Counted from the stretch's first letter, positions 23,871 to 37,060 are shown. The stretch: DNA of 64,000 bases from Lepeophtheirus salmonis (GCF_016086655.4 NC_052137.2:4092001-4156000), one strand, 5' to 3'. The notes: generated by a model from the sequence alone, not told the origin. Numbers and translations: made by a program.

Positions 23871-24520
23871 GTCATTTTGCATTATTTTTCCATTGGCGAT
23901 CAAATTTTTTGTTAAATACTTAAAATCAGTGATTTTTACAATTTTTATATGGCATCCCACCTGTGCAATTATGAAAATATCAGTTTTCACAGCACCACAC
24001 CCTTAAATTTTTGACTCCAGTATAAAAGAAAAATAGATCCCTAAAACTTTTGAAGTCTTAATTAAAGTAGAAATTACAAACATTTTACAATATGAAAGCC
24101 CATTTCATTTTTTTATTTGCGTTTTTATATAAAAAAAACTTTTTTGCGACATTTTTATTGCTTAAAAAAATGTACTTGAAGTAGGTATAATACAGCATAG
24201 TGTTTGAAAAAAGTTAAAAGTGTTTTGCTGCATTTTTATTAATACTTTCTTGCTCATGAACATTTTATTTTGGATTTTCAAAATTCATAAAATCAGAAGA
24301 TTTTGTTAAAGTTTACAACTTTTTAATTTCAAATTCTGAAGGGGAGGGGGTATTAAGATCATTTTCATTGTGGTATACTTTTATATTTCAAAGACTTGAA
24401 AATATTTTGCTAACAAACAGAAAACCCTATAGACGTTCCGTCAACGTACAAACAATTTTGCACAAAAATAAAAGAAGGAAATAATTTCTCCTTTTTTATT
24501 TTTACAATCTTTTTTGGCTA
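23866..24520. other. No gene seen
   Basis: AT-rich flank downstream of the pseudogene. Nothing supportable. Confidence 0.55.
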
Positions 24521-24600
24521 CCTTAAGTGTGATTTGCGAGAGGCACAAAGGATTATTAATAAAAATTCCATTATAGAAACGGACACAAATTCGTTTTTCA
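24521..24600 (+). repeat. R1 dispersed repeat, partial copy 4
   Basis: The left block (ccttaagtgtgatttgcgag, then aggcacaaagg and attattaataaaaa) follows the R1 pattern. The right block is not recognisable in the expected place. Confidence 0.4.
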
Positions 24601-27437
24601 AAAGTTTCCAATATTATGTATGCTTGTAGGCTAGTGTGTGCTTGTTTTTCCTTCTGAAAACTCCAATAATATATTTTATAATAAATGGAACAACCTATCC
24701 TTAGAGAGAAAATGCACAGGATAAATTATTCTCTTCAACTCAACGTGTGTAGGTTTGCGCCCCGATCGTTCCTAGAAATTGATATATACTTTATGTATAT
24801 GGACTTCAAAGAAAATTCCTAGGTTATATGGAGTATTATAACACTATAATCCTTACTTATACTAAACAATGTAACTCCATCTGACCAACTAAAGGAACAT
24901 TTAAAAAAAAGCTGCTTTGATTGTTTGATGAAAAAAAAATTAAATAATTTACCCTCTGTTATGCCCGGGGGTGTTTTTCTACTCAAGAGATAATTATTTT
25001 TGTAGTATGCTATGTGATCGTATTTTTGCTTCATTTCCAATGTAAATTCTTAATTAATTATGTTCTTCATATATCCAACTTTTATGAAATGGTACTTCAT
25101 TAGTTTCTAAGTTATTAACAAATTTGGAAATTAATTAACTAGCATAGTTTTAATAAATTTTTTCATACGTTCATATCTATGTCAACATGAATATGAAAAG
25201 GGGTTATATTATTTTGTAGATAAATTTCAGTAACATGTTTTCAATATAATAATTCTAATTATTTTTCTTAAATCTTGAAATTTTGAATTCACAGGATTGA
25301 AATATAATGTAAAAGAGAATTCAATTTGTTTCTTGTAGATATCACATATAACCAATACTCAATGTTAAAGTACTTATTTTAATTATTGGGGTAACTTTAC
25401 ACCTCAGTGAATAATTTCTTTTTGATTTGAAAAAAAACAACCCAGAATTATCTTTAAAAATAAGAAAAATTATGATACATTTAAAAATAATTCTTAGGAC
25501 TTTGCAGATTCTTGGGCGTGTGCGTCATATCCAAAAATGAAAAGAAAAAGGGAGTAAATGTATAGAGATGCAAAAAAAAAGTTATGTAAAAATGGATGAA
25601 ATCTTACAGGTGTTTAGATCAACTAATATTATATATATCTCTATATCATTAGAGTTGGTTTGGGGTTTCATTTTTACCAAGAAGTATGTATACACCTGAA
25701 GTTCATATTAAAAAAGAAAACAACATCGAAATACAATATATAAAGTAATGAATCTAACATTTGATGAGGTTTAGGAACGAGCATGTGTATCTAATGCTCA
25801 CTTATTTAGACAAGATTTTTTTTTATGTTGACGTCTTTATTTATTTTAAAAAAGTGATAAAGCCACACCCTAATATTTGAGTGAAACTCTCTCGATATTT
25901 ATACTCAAAATTTATGAAACAATATTTATACATTATCAGTAAATCTAATCATAAAAAAATTAATTAACACTCATTTTGGACAATATTTTTTTGGTTAATA
26001 TTTTTCTCTTCAAGAGATAAAAAAACCCCACAAATAATTACATTATTTCTTTTTTTTATCTGATACTTCATGATATATGTAGTCACTCAACATAGAAACA
26101 GTCATAAAAAATACTTAAAAAGTGAGAAACATTTCATAAATATATTTAAGTACATTACATAATAGTTTTCTATTCTAATTTCAAGAATATGCTTAAATGC
26201 CCAAGAGTATTAGCTATATATTGCACCTTTTTTTATATAAGAAAATTTATATTGACCCAGATAAGGTACTTTTTAAATAAAATCTATCAATTACTCATTC
26301 TTTTTTTCTGGTGATTTCTGGGATTAATAAGAAAATTTGTTTATAGAAATTAACAATAATTGATCGCAGAATGCAATTCTTCTCCAAACTCAATTATTAT
26401 AAAAATCATTGTAGCTTACTATTGTGTTTATCGGCTACACATATACTTACATGTTTGTATTTATATTGAAAGTTATTAATTTATGTATTCCCTTCAGATT
26501 TAATTAAGGGCAACTCACCAATAAACATACTAAAATATTAAATCTATTCATTGAGTAGTACAATATGAGCGATGATGCATCATACAAATATTATGTTTGT
26601 CTATTCAGTATTTTCTATTCACCCAATTTTTAATATAAGAATACATCTTATTCAAAACAATATATGCAATAAAAGATGTATCGATCCAAATAAATACTTT
26701 AATTAGGGGAACATTAAGAAAATATCGAAAGGTACAATGAAAATTCCTCGAATGAAAATTGACCGTGGTGGAATATTTCAACAAAGATCCTACTTTTTAG
26801 TTTGTTGGAAAAGTTATTTATTACTTACAAATGGCTTGAATTCAACAAAAACCATTTAGTTTTGTAAAAATGCATTTAATTTATTTACAGATATCATTAA
26901 AAGGCTTGAATTATAATAATTATATGCTAATTACATTATTTATTCCCCTTTTTTAATAGCATTTAATTGAAAATAAAAATATATTCGTCTTTAAAAAATA
27001 TTTATATAAATATACTTGGTTTTCTTTTTACGCACTTTTTTTCAAAATCTATATTTGTATAAAATTTTATGAGTCTCTCCTCAGGAAATTTTTTGAGTAA
27101 CAAGGTAAACAATTCAAAAAGTATTTTTAGTTATTCTAAACTAATTTCATATGTAAACTGAGGTATTTAATTATTTGTTAAAATGATATATGCTAGAGGA
27201 GGTTTTAAAATTTTGGACTTTTGCAAGTACTGATAACAGAGACCCAAACGATTTGTAATCTTATATTTAGGACTGAAATGAACAAAATATTGCTTTAACA
27301 AGGCTGAATTTTATGATATACTAAACTAAGTGAAAATTTATTTCTGAAACAATAATAATAAGATTTATTTTTTTTACATCATATAGAGGAAAATATTTTT
27401 TTGTTACCTCAGAAGTTCCACCCTTCTTCTTTGAAAT
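24601..27437. other. AT-rich desert
   Basis: No coding, RNA or repeat feature supported. Confidence 0.55.
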
Positions 27438-27501
27438 TCCAAAAAGAACAAGACCTTTACATATTTTTTTCCAAAAAGAACAAGACCTTTACATATTTTT
27501 C
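27438..27501. repeat. Perfect 32-bp tandem duplication
   Basis: Two identical adjacent copies of a 32-bp unit that begins ccaaaaagaacaagaccttt (starts at 27439 and 27471). The perfect identity in otherwise diverged DNA points to a recent slippage or duplication event, or to an assembly artefact. Confidence 0.85.
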
Positions 27502-27564
27502 TACCCGATTCATCAGCCCTTTTGGATTTATAGATACAAAATAATTTAGTATCCTAAATTATGA

Positions 27565-28990
27565 TCCTAGATGGCAGGGCAGTCCACAAACGCATGAAGT
27601 GTGTTATTATATATTTTTCACAGTCCTTGCAGGGCCTAGTATATTTAATACAATCTGTGGAGATTTGTAACTGCACGGTAAACTTTTTGTCATCATGTAT
27701 TCCCCTCAAAAAGACACAATTTTTCTTTTTCAACCCATAGGGAGGCCCAAACGCTTACTATGCAGCTCCCAGAGTCCATTCACAGCTGCATCAAAACCAT
27801 CTTAAACGTTAACGGGAATGGTATTGAATAATATTTTGAAGGATTAACAAGTGGAAATCTTATTCTACCATCGTTGAGCAATTCTTCCGAATTTAAATCA
27901 TAAACCGTTAAAATATCTCGTGTGATTGCGCGTTCTTCTAAAATTGAGGGGTCCTTTAAATTTCTAAAAACGATTTTTATTTTTATTTTCCCAAATTACG
28001 TCAATGGCTGAGTCAATTCTAAATTCAGGGGTGAGCATCCAAATTATTGTTTGAGCTGAGCACCAAACTGGAGAGATCAAAGATTTAATTTTGTTCGTTA
28101 GATTAGTGCCCATCATAAGCCAAATGTAGAGTCCTCGGTTCATTATACTTCTTCTCCATTCTACTGCTGGATCTCTTGAAATATCCACAAAAAAATTTTA
28201 GTAAATTTTCGGGACCATACGAGATAGTTGGTCTACTCCACCATCTATATGGGATTTAGGTTATGTTTCATGCTTCGATATAATTCTTCTAAACAAACAA
28301 TTAAGCCATTTGTCATCTTCTAAAATAGCTTTTAAAACTATTTGCGGACTTGATGTAGCCTTATATAAAATTAAATGTATTACCAAATTGTTAAAAAAGT
28401 CTACTATTTTTGAAGGTTGAATATTTTTCAAAAATAAATTCGTTTATTGTCGGAATCCGAATTTTGTTCCAGTTATCTTGATGAATACCACTGCTATTCC
28501 ATTTGATACCCAAAATTTCCACCATTCTTCTAACTTTGCAACTTCCGAGTTTAAGATTTTTATTCACAACCAATCCTGTTTTTTCTTGAAATATCCGAAA
28601 ATAATTAAGTAAGACTTTTATTCTGTCAATTAGCTGAGACTCAGAATTTGTCTCTACGGTTAAAGTTACATCATCTGGCTACAAATAAATTATATGTTGA
28701 GATCCCTCAAAGCTAATCCCAAAGCCTTTGTATCTCTTTGTAACACATAAAACGAGTTCTTCGATTGTAGCTATGAAAAGAAGTGGAGCCGAGGGGCATT
28801 CCTGACGACAGCTCTTTCCAATGATGATTGGCTTGCTTTCTAGTCCATCCAATGAGATTGTTGAAGTGCCGTTATATAGCAGGGCACAAACGGAGTTAAA
28901 AATACGTTTCGGAAGTAACTTTTTACGGATCTAAGAATTTGCACATGTGAAATAGAGTTGAAGTTTTGCAGTAGTCTTTTGCTGTTATTG
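27565..28990 (-). pseudogene. LINE (non-LTR) reverse transcriptase, C-terminal half (copy 2)
   Basis: Minus-strand remnant of a non-LTR retrotransposon ORF2. In order: FNSISHVQILRSVKS (motif A, AFDSISH type, with the catalytic Asp read as Asn); LLYNGTSTISLDGLESKPII; GKSCRQECPSAPLLFI (the RQGCPLSPLLF motif); YL-stop-PDDVTLTVETNSES (YADD motif C, Tyr-Ala lost); VNKNLKLG and EILGIKW (thumb, K-x-LG motif); then the C-terminal region shared with the fragment at 1-490; and finally CKDCEKYIITHFMRLW near 27600, a degenerate CxxC...H zinc-binding end. Stops and frameshifts occur throughout. The 5' half (endonuclease, ORF1) and any tail were not found. The family may be L1/Tx1-like, but the clade cannot be fixed by eye. 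Such elements could have supplied the machinery for the L27 retrocopy. Confidence 0.8.
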
Positions 28991-30374
28991 CTCCAAATTT
29001 GTGCATTATATTATTTTTTCACCTATATTATCATTCTGAAACGACTACCAACAAATATTTTATTTATAGTGTTTTAAACTAATTGTTCTTTCATATTTTT
29101 GGTTTTTTTTTGTTCTATCATTTAAGCCTTTACTTATAATTATAAAATAGGGTAAATTATTTTTGGCCCTAAGCCCCTCCCCTCAAAAATAAAAGTGTAA
29201 AATAATACAAGCTGGCATTGTCTCTGGTCCACAGTAAAATACCGAATAGAACAAAGACAGAAAATAAGATCAACGTAACTTTCAGACCCTTTATAAAGCA
29301 TATATTGGGAGGGAGTGAAACTAACATTTGGTTCAACTTCTGATGCTGTGTTGAATAAGTAACAAATGCAGGGGCTCTTAATTTGAATTTTGAAAGCCCT
29401 TTAGTATATGAAAATTTTTACAAGATTCCATAGAAATATATATTTGATTTATTAAAAAGTTGTTAACGGTTACATATTTCATTTTTGGAGCCACCATTTT
29501 TGTCGTGCACACTCTATAATCCTAATTCGGTTTTTTTAATACTATCTGCATAACAAAATCAGTAATTTATTAACAAAAGAGCATTAAAAAAATGTCTTAT
29601 ATGATTTTTTATAAAATTAATAAAAAGTTTTAAACTTAAAATGAAGTTTGGAAATAGAAATAAAATTAAAAATGTTACTAAGCAAGTGTTTATTCATGAT
29701 ACTTCCCCCCTCCTTTTATATATATTAGGTGTCAATATATAAGTCATCTGGATAAAAATAAAAAAAATTGAGAAAAAAATTGTATCTTTCTATTTTTTTT
29801 AATTAATAAGAATTGATACTTTGATTTTGTATTTGCAATAAAAGGTCATTTGTATTTTTTTTGCTAATGAAAATCAACTTCTGCTACTTAATATCCCTAA
29901 TTAAATAGGATGATAATTAATTAGTTGAGATACATTGATGATAAATAGATTCTTTTGAGAAAAATTATTCTAACTTGCTTATATGTTGACGAGTCTTATT
30001 TATATTTATACATTTCCTTATACCTTTAGTAAGTACCAATATCTGACTTTCTACTTGTAATAGTCAATATCTTGATATTTTAATCTAACTACTAAATAAA
30101 ACATTCCTATTATCAAGGTAATATCAGATATAATCCAATTAAGAAAATCTATTTTGCTTCTCTTTTGTTTTCCAAATAATGAAACTACCAATAGAAAAAC
30201 TATTTTCCATTGAGTCACAACAACTATTTAGGCAATAAATTAAGAAAATAATCCAAGAATTATATTTGAGGATCTTCTAGTATTTGTAATCTCACATATT
30301 ATATGTATGGTATATGTGGATAAAATATGTATGTTACTTATGATAACAGAGTGTCCAAAAATTTTCTAGAAAGA
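28991..30374. other. No gene seen
   Basis: AT-rich. A right-block-like R1 match (inverted relative to copy 2) lies at 29961-29993 (ttattctaacttgcttatat, then gttgacgag). Confidence 0.5.
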
Positions 30375-30441
30375 TTGCCTGCAAGAAATATTGCTGTCGG
30401 AAAATTGTCCTCTGGAAAATTGCCATCTAGTGGTACACATT
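30375..30441. repeat. Degenerate 15-bp minisatellite (GAAAATTGCC type)
   Basis: About four tandem units of ~15 bp (gaaatattgctgtcg, gaaaattgtcctctg, gaaaattgccatcta). The same unit type recurs at 52988 and 63180. Because 15 is a multiple of 3, it creates an apparent GKLSSGKLPSSG peptide that is not evidence of a gene. Confidence 0.55.
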
Positions 30442-30529
30442 TATTATTTTCAATCTGGCATAATATTGATGCAAATTCACGGAGGAGGATAACAATTCTA
30501 AATTGTATTAATGCAAACAACAATTCGGG

Positions 30530-30940
30530 TAATTTTTTGCTCATTTCTGATGAAAATATTTTCATCGTTACTTCCATTGTGAATAAACAAAATAGCTACT
30601 ACATCACAACCGAATATCCAAATAATGTCTCAGCTTCAGTGAAACATGTATTCAGATCAAAAAATCCAATGCCCAGCACAGGCAAAGTCTACCCTCCCAT
30701 TTTTGTGGAGGGGAAGGAACGGCTCAATGCAGAAACTTACATCGAACTTCTGGAGAAGAAAATCTTACTTTGGGCGTGAGAAAAATTCGGGCACAACTTT
30801 TTTTTCACTCAAGACAGAGTTCCTCTAACTCTAAACCTTCCTGAGAGACAGCTTTCCGTCTTTTGGGAGCTCAACATGTAGCCGCCCTCATCTTCAGACA
30901 CCCCTTTGACTACCCTACCTACCTAGGTGCGTCTTGCTTA
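30530..30940 (+). pseudogene. Tc1/mariner-type transposase catalytic domain
   Basis: The plus strand is open to a TGA at 30777-30779. It reads NFLLISDENIFIVTSIVNKQ (SDEK motif with the first catalytic Asp), then VFRSKNPMPSTGKVYPPIFV and LNAETYIELLEKKILLWA. After the stop it continues EKFGHNFFFTQDRVPL (QDSAP-like, second Asp) and PPSSSDTPLT (SPDLNPLD-like, decayed). The order and spacing fit the DDE/D catalytic domain, giving about 130 residues. The N-terminal DNA-binding half is absent; upstream sequence is the minisatellite and AT-rich DNA. A minus-strand HTH piece at 31681 may be its displaced N-terminus or belong to another copy. Confidence 0.7.
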
Positions 30941-31680
30941 TCATTGGTGTATTTTCGAAAAAAAATTATATGCAAATAATGTTTAAACATAGCTATTATA
31001 TTTTCCTATAGACCTCAATTTCACAACAAAAAAGGACTATAACAGTTCGTTTCGACAAGAAAAGTAACAGTCTTACACACAAACATTAGTTTCGATGTTC
31101 TTAAATTTGGCCATTAAATGAATTAAAGAAATTAATAGATTTTTTTTTTTTTTTCATAGTAAAAAAAAATTATATTTCCTAATGGGATTTGATCCTGAAA
31201 CATGGTCAAGTTATTAGCTATTAGGGAAATACAATTTTGATGCATCTTTAATAAAGAGCCTTTTTCGAAAACAAAATCCCTACGGTATGAGAGTAATACT
31301 TTTTTGTAGATTACAAAATTAACTATTAAATTACATTAAAAAAAACGTTTTTTGCCTAATATATTAGTATTTTTTCAAGCCTTCATAATTTTTGATTAGT
31401 TTATTTTGTTTTTTATACCGAACTAGCTGCATAGAATATATGCTTAAATCAACATTTTTGTTTATAATTATGGTGTTGGGTTAAGATTACATTGCAATTA
31501 CAAATTACAAAAAAAAAAGTATGTAAAACGGATAAAATCAATACGAAATTCACAAAAAAACTAGGATAATATATGAATTTACTAAATTTCGTACTAAATT
31601 CATCAATTATCCTATAAACTTAAAATTATATTAAATCCTTTTTAAAGCCTTTAAATTGTGTTTTGTAGTTGAAAGTCGGT
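30941..31680. other. No gene seen
   Basis: AT-rich spacer between the two convergently oriented transposase pieces. Confidence 0.5.
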
Positions 31681-31857
31681 ACTTAAGTTCTTCTCCTGCT
31701 TTTTACCTTCCTGTAGACCTTGCCCTCATCTTTCAGTCCCTTGTACACTTGGTTAACAGTAGACTTAGGGTAACCAATGGCCTTCATTTTGGCAAGAGGG
31801 GCGTTCCTCGTCAGGAAGTTCGACAATTGTTGAACTTTTTCTCTGCTTCATCGTTAA
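31681..31857 (-). pseudogene. Transposase N-terminal helix-turn-helix fragment
   Basis: The minus strand reads VQQLSNFLTRNAPLAKMKAI, then GYPKSTVNQVYKGLKDEGKV and YRKVKSRRRT-stop. This is a clear HTH (A-K-x-x-x-I-G-Y-P-K-S-T-V recognition helix) followed by the basic linker of Tc1/mariner transposases. It is about 58 residues long, with no ATG in frame and no catalytic domain downstream. The plus-strand open stretch over the same bases is a shadow. Confidence 0.55.
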
Positions 31858-34776
31858 ATTAATGTTTGATTACATGCAAAAAAATAATAAAATAACCTCT
31901 CAAATGGCCTTCTCTACAATAATCCCATACTGCAAATAATATTTTCCTTTTAAATGTGTTCATAACAGCCTGTAAAAGAATCAAATGATCCTGTATTATG
32001 AAGTGAAATAACCATAAAAGGACAAATTAGTTTTATCAACTTATTTTTTTGATTCAAGATTATTTTAATATTGAAATCTCACATATAAAAAGCTTTATTT
32101 ATCTAGAGATATATAAGTTTATTTTGTGTACATAGTTATAGACATAAAAAATTATGGGATAACTTTTTAAGTCCATTGCTAAATTAAATAACCTTTAGGT
32201 ATGACGAATATAAATTTTTTATACAAGAAAAAAAATCCTTTTATAAAAATGGTTGTTTTTATTTATAGTCCGATTGGTTGATTAAATTGTTATTGGTTGA
32301 TTAATGATAGATAAATATAATTGAATTCTCTCTTTTTCTTTTGGAATTTATCAAATACAATCGAGGGCTTTCTAATTATTTTTGGAGACTGTTTTAATAT
32401 TTCTTATTAATGTATTTCTTTATTAATTTACAAAAGCATTATATATAAATATTATCCCTCAGGAAATCCAATAATTGTTTGGTTTATGATTGAAGAAGTA
32501 TTTTTTAGTATATTAATTGAAAGGGTTTCATCCATAAAGATGTGTAAAAAGTAGTTTTGTAATTACTTTAACCCTGTAACAATTTACGTAAAATATTTGA
32601 TATTATATGTCATTTCAAATCTTCGATGTGAGGTATTTTGCAACATTGTAGTTCTAAAATTTCATGGAGGCGAACACAGAATAAACTAGAAGGGACCCAT
32701 GGTAGAGTGCAAACCTTCGCTTAAAATTACTTTCCTTAATGACACTAATTTGAGTTATGATCTCAATTTGTTCAAAAGTTATGGTCAATAATTTGATTTT
32801 GAACGTTTGGTACGACATGGGCATCTCAAAATTCAATGACGTTCTGATTCAAAGGTAAAGTCCTACAGAATTTCGGTATTTTGATACTAAAAGCAAGGGC
32901 ATCCTGCTGTGGCATCGATTAAAATATCTCAAAATAAGATATTCAATCTGAACGGCGCTCTCAAAGAGATTTTTTTTTTGCGATGTGTTCCCTTGAATTT
33001 AGGAGTCCAAAGTAATATACCTTGGTATTAAAAGTTGAATAACTTCTCATAGGTAATCCAAATAGTATAATTACCAGAGGGTAGCTTGACTTGGTATTTT
33101 AAAGGCCCTTTATATTTAGAGATACGGATAGTCGAAGTACTTCCTAGTGGAGGCGATTCAGGGAATGTGTGGGTGGCCGAAATATATATCCTCCCACAGT
33201 TTTTACAATGCTTGTAAAAAAATGTATCCTGGCAATATATCTAACTGATTCGTAAATTTAAGATAATCCAAGATTCTTCATGTGGATCTTAGTATTTATT
33301 TCATCCAGATTTACGGTAGTTTTAGTACTCTTATTTATTTGTCAGCCTTATACTAAGAATTTTCCTTCCTACAAACACTTTTTTTGGTTCATATAAGGTT
33401 AAAATATACCTATTATTAAAATTATTGACGTTTCGTTTCTTTTTTAGTAGACATACTTACAAAATTATTGAAGATCAAACACTTATTTTCACCTCAGTAC
33501 TTTTATATATATAACTTACAATTTTAGAAATTGGCTAATAATTCAAATTAATTTAATTTAGATGTAAATATTTATCATTAACATAAAAATCTACATACAT
33601 CAAAGGTCAAATTTTCACTATTAATTGTAAGACCAATATGAAATATAAGTACTCATTTTTACAGATTTCAGTGGCCTTAAACTTATAATTTTGAGATCAT
33701 CCTTATATCACCTTTTCTCCCAAAATAAATGAAAAAAAGGCCCGAAATTGCTCTGTAGTTACTCAATTTTTATCAATTATCGAATTATTATTTAATAATT
33801 GTTGATTCATTGCATATAAATCGATATTTTAAATTCAACGTTCAGAATATTGATCATAGAAAAAGAATCTGAAACATCGACAGCTCACTAAATAAAATAC
33901 AGTGTATAATATTGTGTCATTCCTTTGAATCCTTTGATATCTGAAGGACTCAGTTTTTTTCTATTTTTGAGATGAAACATTCCTCCCTTGCAAAAAGTTT
34001 AACATGTATAATCTTCTTCCAATGCTGTACCAAATTCGATTTATAAGTTCTTGCGTCACTCTACTTACAAATAAACATACAAACTGAGGTAACATAATAC
34101 ACATAATAAAAAATTTAACTTTAAAAAAAGTATTTTTTTAATTCTATATTGAAGCAGAAATTTATCGAAGTTAAGTCCTAATTTTTTATATTGTATAAAA
34201 AAGGAAAAAAATACATTTAAACATAAATAAATAAATTTTCATCTATCATTTTATCAACACCTGATTGATTTTCTTCAAAAATCCATTCTCAATTTCAAAT
34301 AAACTACTCAAAAATCTTAATTTGAAACATATTTAAAATCATTATTCAAGACCGATTTTCAATAAAATAAAAATACTTCTTGTTCACAGAAATTAACAAG
34401 GATTAGAGATTCAAAATGTAATAATTTTTTGACCTTCCATTAACTGAGTAAGCGATGTAAGTGATATTTATTAGGTTATTACTTTAGAATTAGTAATGAT
34501 TGTGTTTTACTAAATCTACCTTGCGCCTATACTAAAAACAAAATGATTAGTATGGGGCTAATGCATTTACTATTTGATTCTTATAAAAGTACAAATAACT
34601 ATGTTCTACTTAATATACGTTGTATTTATAATCAAAACAGCATGATTTGTGTAAGGGTAGTATAAATTATTATGGATAAATCTACTTTCTCTTGTATCAA
34701 CACAAGTAGAAGGAACTGGCAATGCTAGTGGTATATGTTTCACTATAACAAACAGAGTGTTTCAACGTCTTTATTC
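31858..34776. other. No supported gene
   Basis: AT-rich with a somewhat GC-richer block at ~32690-33190. I tried both strands there and recognised no family. Confidence 0.45.
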
Positions 34777-35556
34777 CCCATACCATTTCTTCCACAGAAA
34801 TCTGAACACTTACTAATTCAATAGTTAATGAAGATTGGCTGTTTGAAATTAATTTATATTTCAATATATTAAAGCATTTACAATTAGTCATAAAGCAAAC
34901 CAAACCTAAGATTTGACAAATTTTCATACGTGCCCTCCAAGCAGTTCGGCGTCTCCAGGACCACACCCTACGTGGTCATCAACACCTATACAATGGAGAG
35001 GAAGAATAACTATATAAAAAAGGCCAAACTGGATTGGAAGAGTTAAAAAAACAGCCCAGGCCTCTGCTCATATACATGAGAGCCCATGCAAAAGATCTCG
35101 GAGTTTCAAGTCCGACTGTCCAGAGATGTATAAAAGAAGTGGGTGGAAAGAGCCTTTCGAAAGTAACAAGTCCACTTTTGACACCAGGAATAAAATTAGC
35201 CCATATCCTCCGTTGCAACTCTTTTAAATGACTATTTTGAACTCTTTTTTGACACTTTAGACCTCTTCGGCTACACCCATAGAGTGCATGTCGAGGGGAA
35301 AGCCTGTAGTTACCTTCATTCGGACAATGAAGCCTTCAATGCCAGCACCGGAATACCATGACAGAGAAATACATGCGCAGCGGGTGCCAGGCCTTCAGCT
35401 CCCTCCTTGGAAGCCATAATTATCGCAAACGGCAACTAGATAAAGATGACTCAGACACACATCTAGTATTAATTTTGTTTAAATAATATTGTTAATTTAG
35501 ATATTTGATTTTTTGAAGTTTAAAATTCAATGTGTTCTGTTTTAGTGGATACTCGG
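34777..35556 (+). mobile_element. Family A deleted Tc1/mariner-type element, 780 bp
   Basis: The right end is gatactcgg followed by TA (35557-35558). The left end is degenerate but continues with the shared leader cagaaatctgaacacttact. The best-preserved coding piece is at 35034-35228 (KKQPRPLLIYMRAHAKDLGV, then SSPTVQRCIKEVGGKS and LLTPGIK). A junction at ~35221-35262 contains gaactcttttttgaca, identical over 16 bases to the copy at 11716. The C-terminal part follows (HRVHVEGKACSYLH, then LEAIIIANGN). The middle of the catalytic domain is missing. Read across both frames it is stop-broken. Confidence 0.75.
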
Positions 35557-35558
35557 TA

Positions 35559-36594
35559 TTTTACAGAAAGATACAAAAATATTGAATATATAAATTGATA
35601 TATTTTTTTTAAACTGCAAAAATAGTTATTGCAAAACTTTTTTTACACTTTTTTTTAACATGACGCTATGTTCTTTATTTAATCACACTTCTGACTACAT
35701 TGCTATTTTTAAGATAAATTAGAGACTCAGTTCTAGGATATAAAATGCGTACTCAAACATGAATCCTTTACAGACAGTGAGACAAACTTAGTAATACAGA
35801 TGTGTATGTACATGTATAAATCAATTTCCCTCTGATTAGTCAGACGGTTCATCATTCATATATATCTTTATAAACTTACTCTACTTTACTACACTTAGAT
35901 AATCGTTCAACAGACAAAGTGAATCAAAAAATGATTTCCTGTGTATATATACTGTTATATAAATGAATAAAGTAAATTACATCTTTTATAAATAGAAGTA
36001 AATAGGTACTTTGAACAAATGCATGATTGGAACGTTGAATCATCGACAAGATTATTTGTTGATCAAGCAAAGAAAAGAGTGGGGGAAACTTGGTATATTT
36101 GAAACATTCTTTTTTCTCACAAAGTGTCTATGATTTGTGTAGGGATATATTGGTCCCAAAAGTTTTAAAATGCACACTTATCCTAAGCTTTAAGGAAGCC
36201 TTCGATTTGCAAAAAAACGACTTCCAATACAACAATATTTTTTGAATGACGTCATAATAATAATCTACCAGTGATATTATCATAAATCAATCTTTTATCA
36301 TTTTACTAACACTAATTTAGACTTCTACAAGGCCTTAATGAAGAAAAATGGCGGAACATTCACGTGCATAAAAGTATTTAAAGTTCTACAAAATAACTCA
36401 AATGGTTAACTGTGATATAATATTGGGGAAAATGATTTTTTATACAGAGCACTTTATAATGTGGGATGTGGAAAAATAACAGGAACAAGACTTGACTGGA
36501 CGTAGGATTGCAACTCCAGATGATTCTAAATTTGTCTTTTAAGTATTATACAAAAATTGTTTGGAGTATTTTTTTTTTTAAGTTAGAACAATTG
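35559..36594. other. No gene seen
   Basis: AT-rich. Nothing supportable. Confidence 0.55.
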
Positions 36595-36738
36595 CATGTC
36601 AGCACAAAAAGAACCTTGAATATTTTTTCTCAAAATTAAATATTGATTAAAGTTCTATTTTTCGACGAATAGTCGTCAATTAAGATAAATAAACTATTTT
36701 TATAAACTCTTTGGGTGTATCGTAAATTGCATTTGAAG
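36595..36738 (-). repeat. R1 dispersed repeat, copy 5
   Basis: The right block at 36595-36628 is catgtcagcacaaaaagaac, followed by cttgaatatttttt. The left block at 36707-36738 (plus strand) is ctctttgggtgtatcgtaaa, followed by ttgcatttgaag. Same orientation as copy 2. Confidence 0.55.
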
Positions 36739-36800
36739 TAGGTACAATTGGTTGTCGGAATATAATATTTTGTTTTCATAAATCCAATCAATATATATTT

Positions 36801-37060
36801 AATAGAATCGGAAAAAAGAAATTTTGTATTTTTTGCTTACTTCAATGCTTCATAATAAGTGTTATAATCATTTGATTAAAGCCCAGTATGCCCTATTCTG
36901 TTTGTTAACTTGTTGCCAACGAGAATCAAAACATCATAATGCTCTTCTTTTTTTTTAACCCCTTGTCCTTATTGACAAAAAAATCAAGGCTTCTGTTCAA
37001 ATACCAGCTTCAAACGGTCGACTTGTTCACAGAAAAGGGCAAACGTGAGGGGGGAAAAAA
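36801..37060 (-). mobile_element. Mariner 3'-end remnant
   Basis: The minus strand reads ALFCEQVDRLKLVFEQK (the CQQLDRLKxxIxQKRP motif of mariner transposases). After a deletion it continues FFVNKDKG and a DSRWQQV-like end (decayed as SLATS), then a 3' leader with the same order of motifs as the copy at 54897 (ttctgtttgttaacttgttg against ttctgtttgacatcttaatg on the plus strand). A degenerate inverted repeat lies near 36801-36830 (cggaaaaaagaaattttgta). The 5' end was not found. Confidence 0.6.

Noticed and set aside
23766..23990. Minus-strand ORF with a run of Phe
   Set aside because: It is the antisense of the poly(A) tail of the L27 pseudogene.
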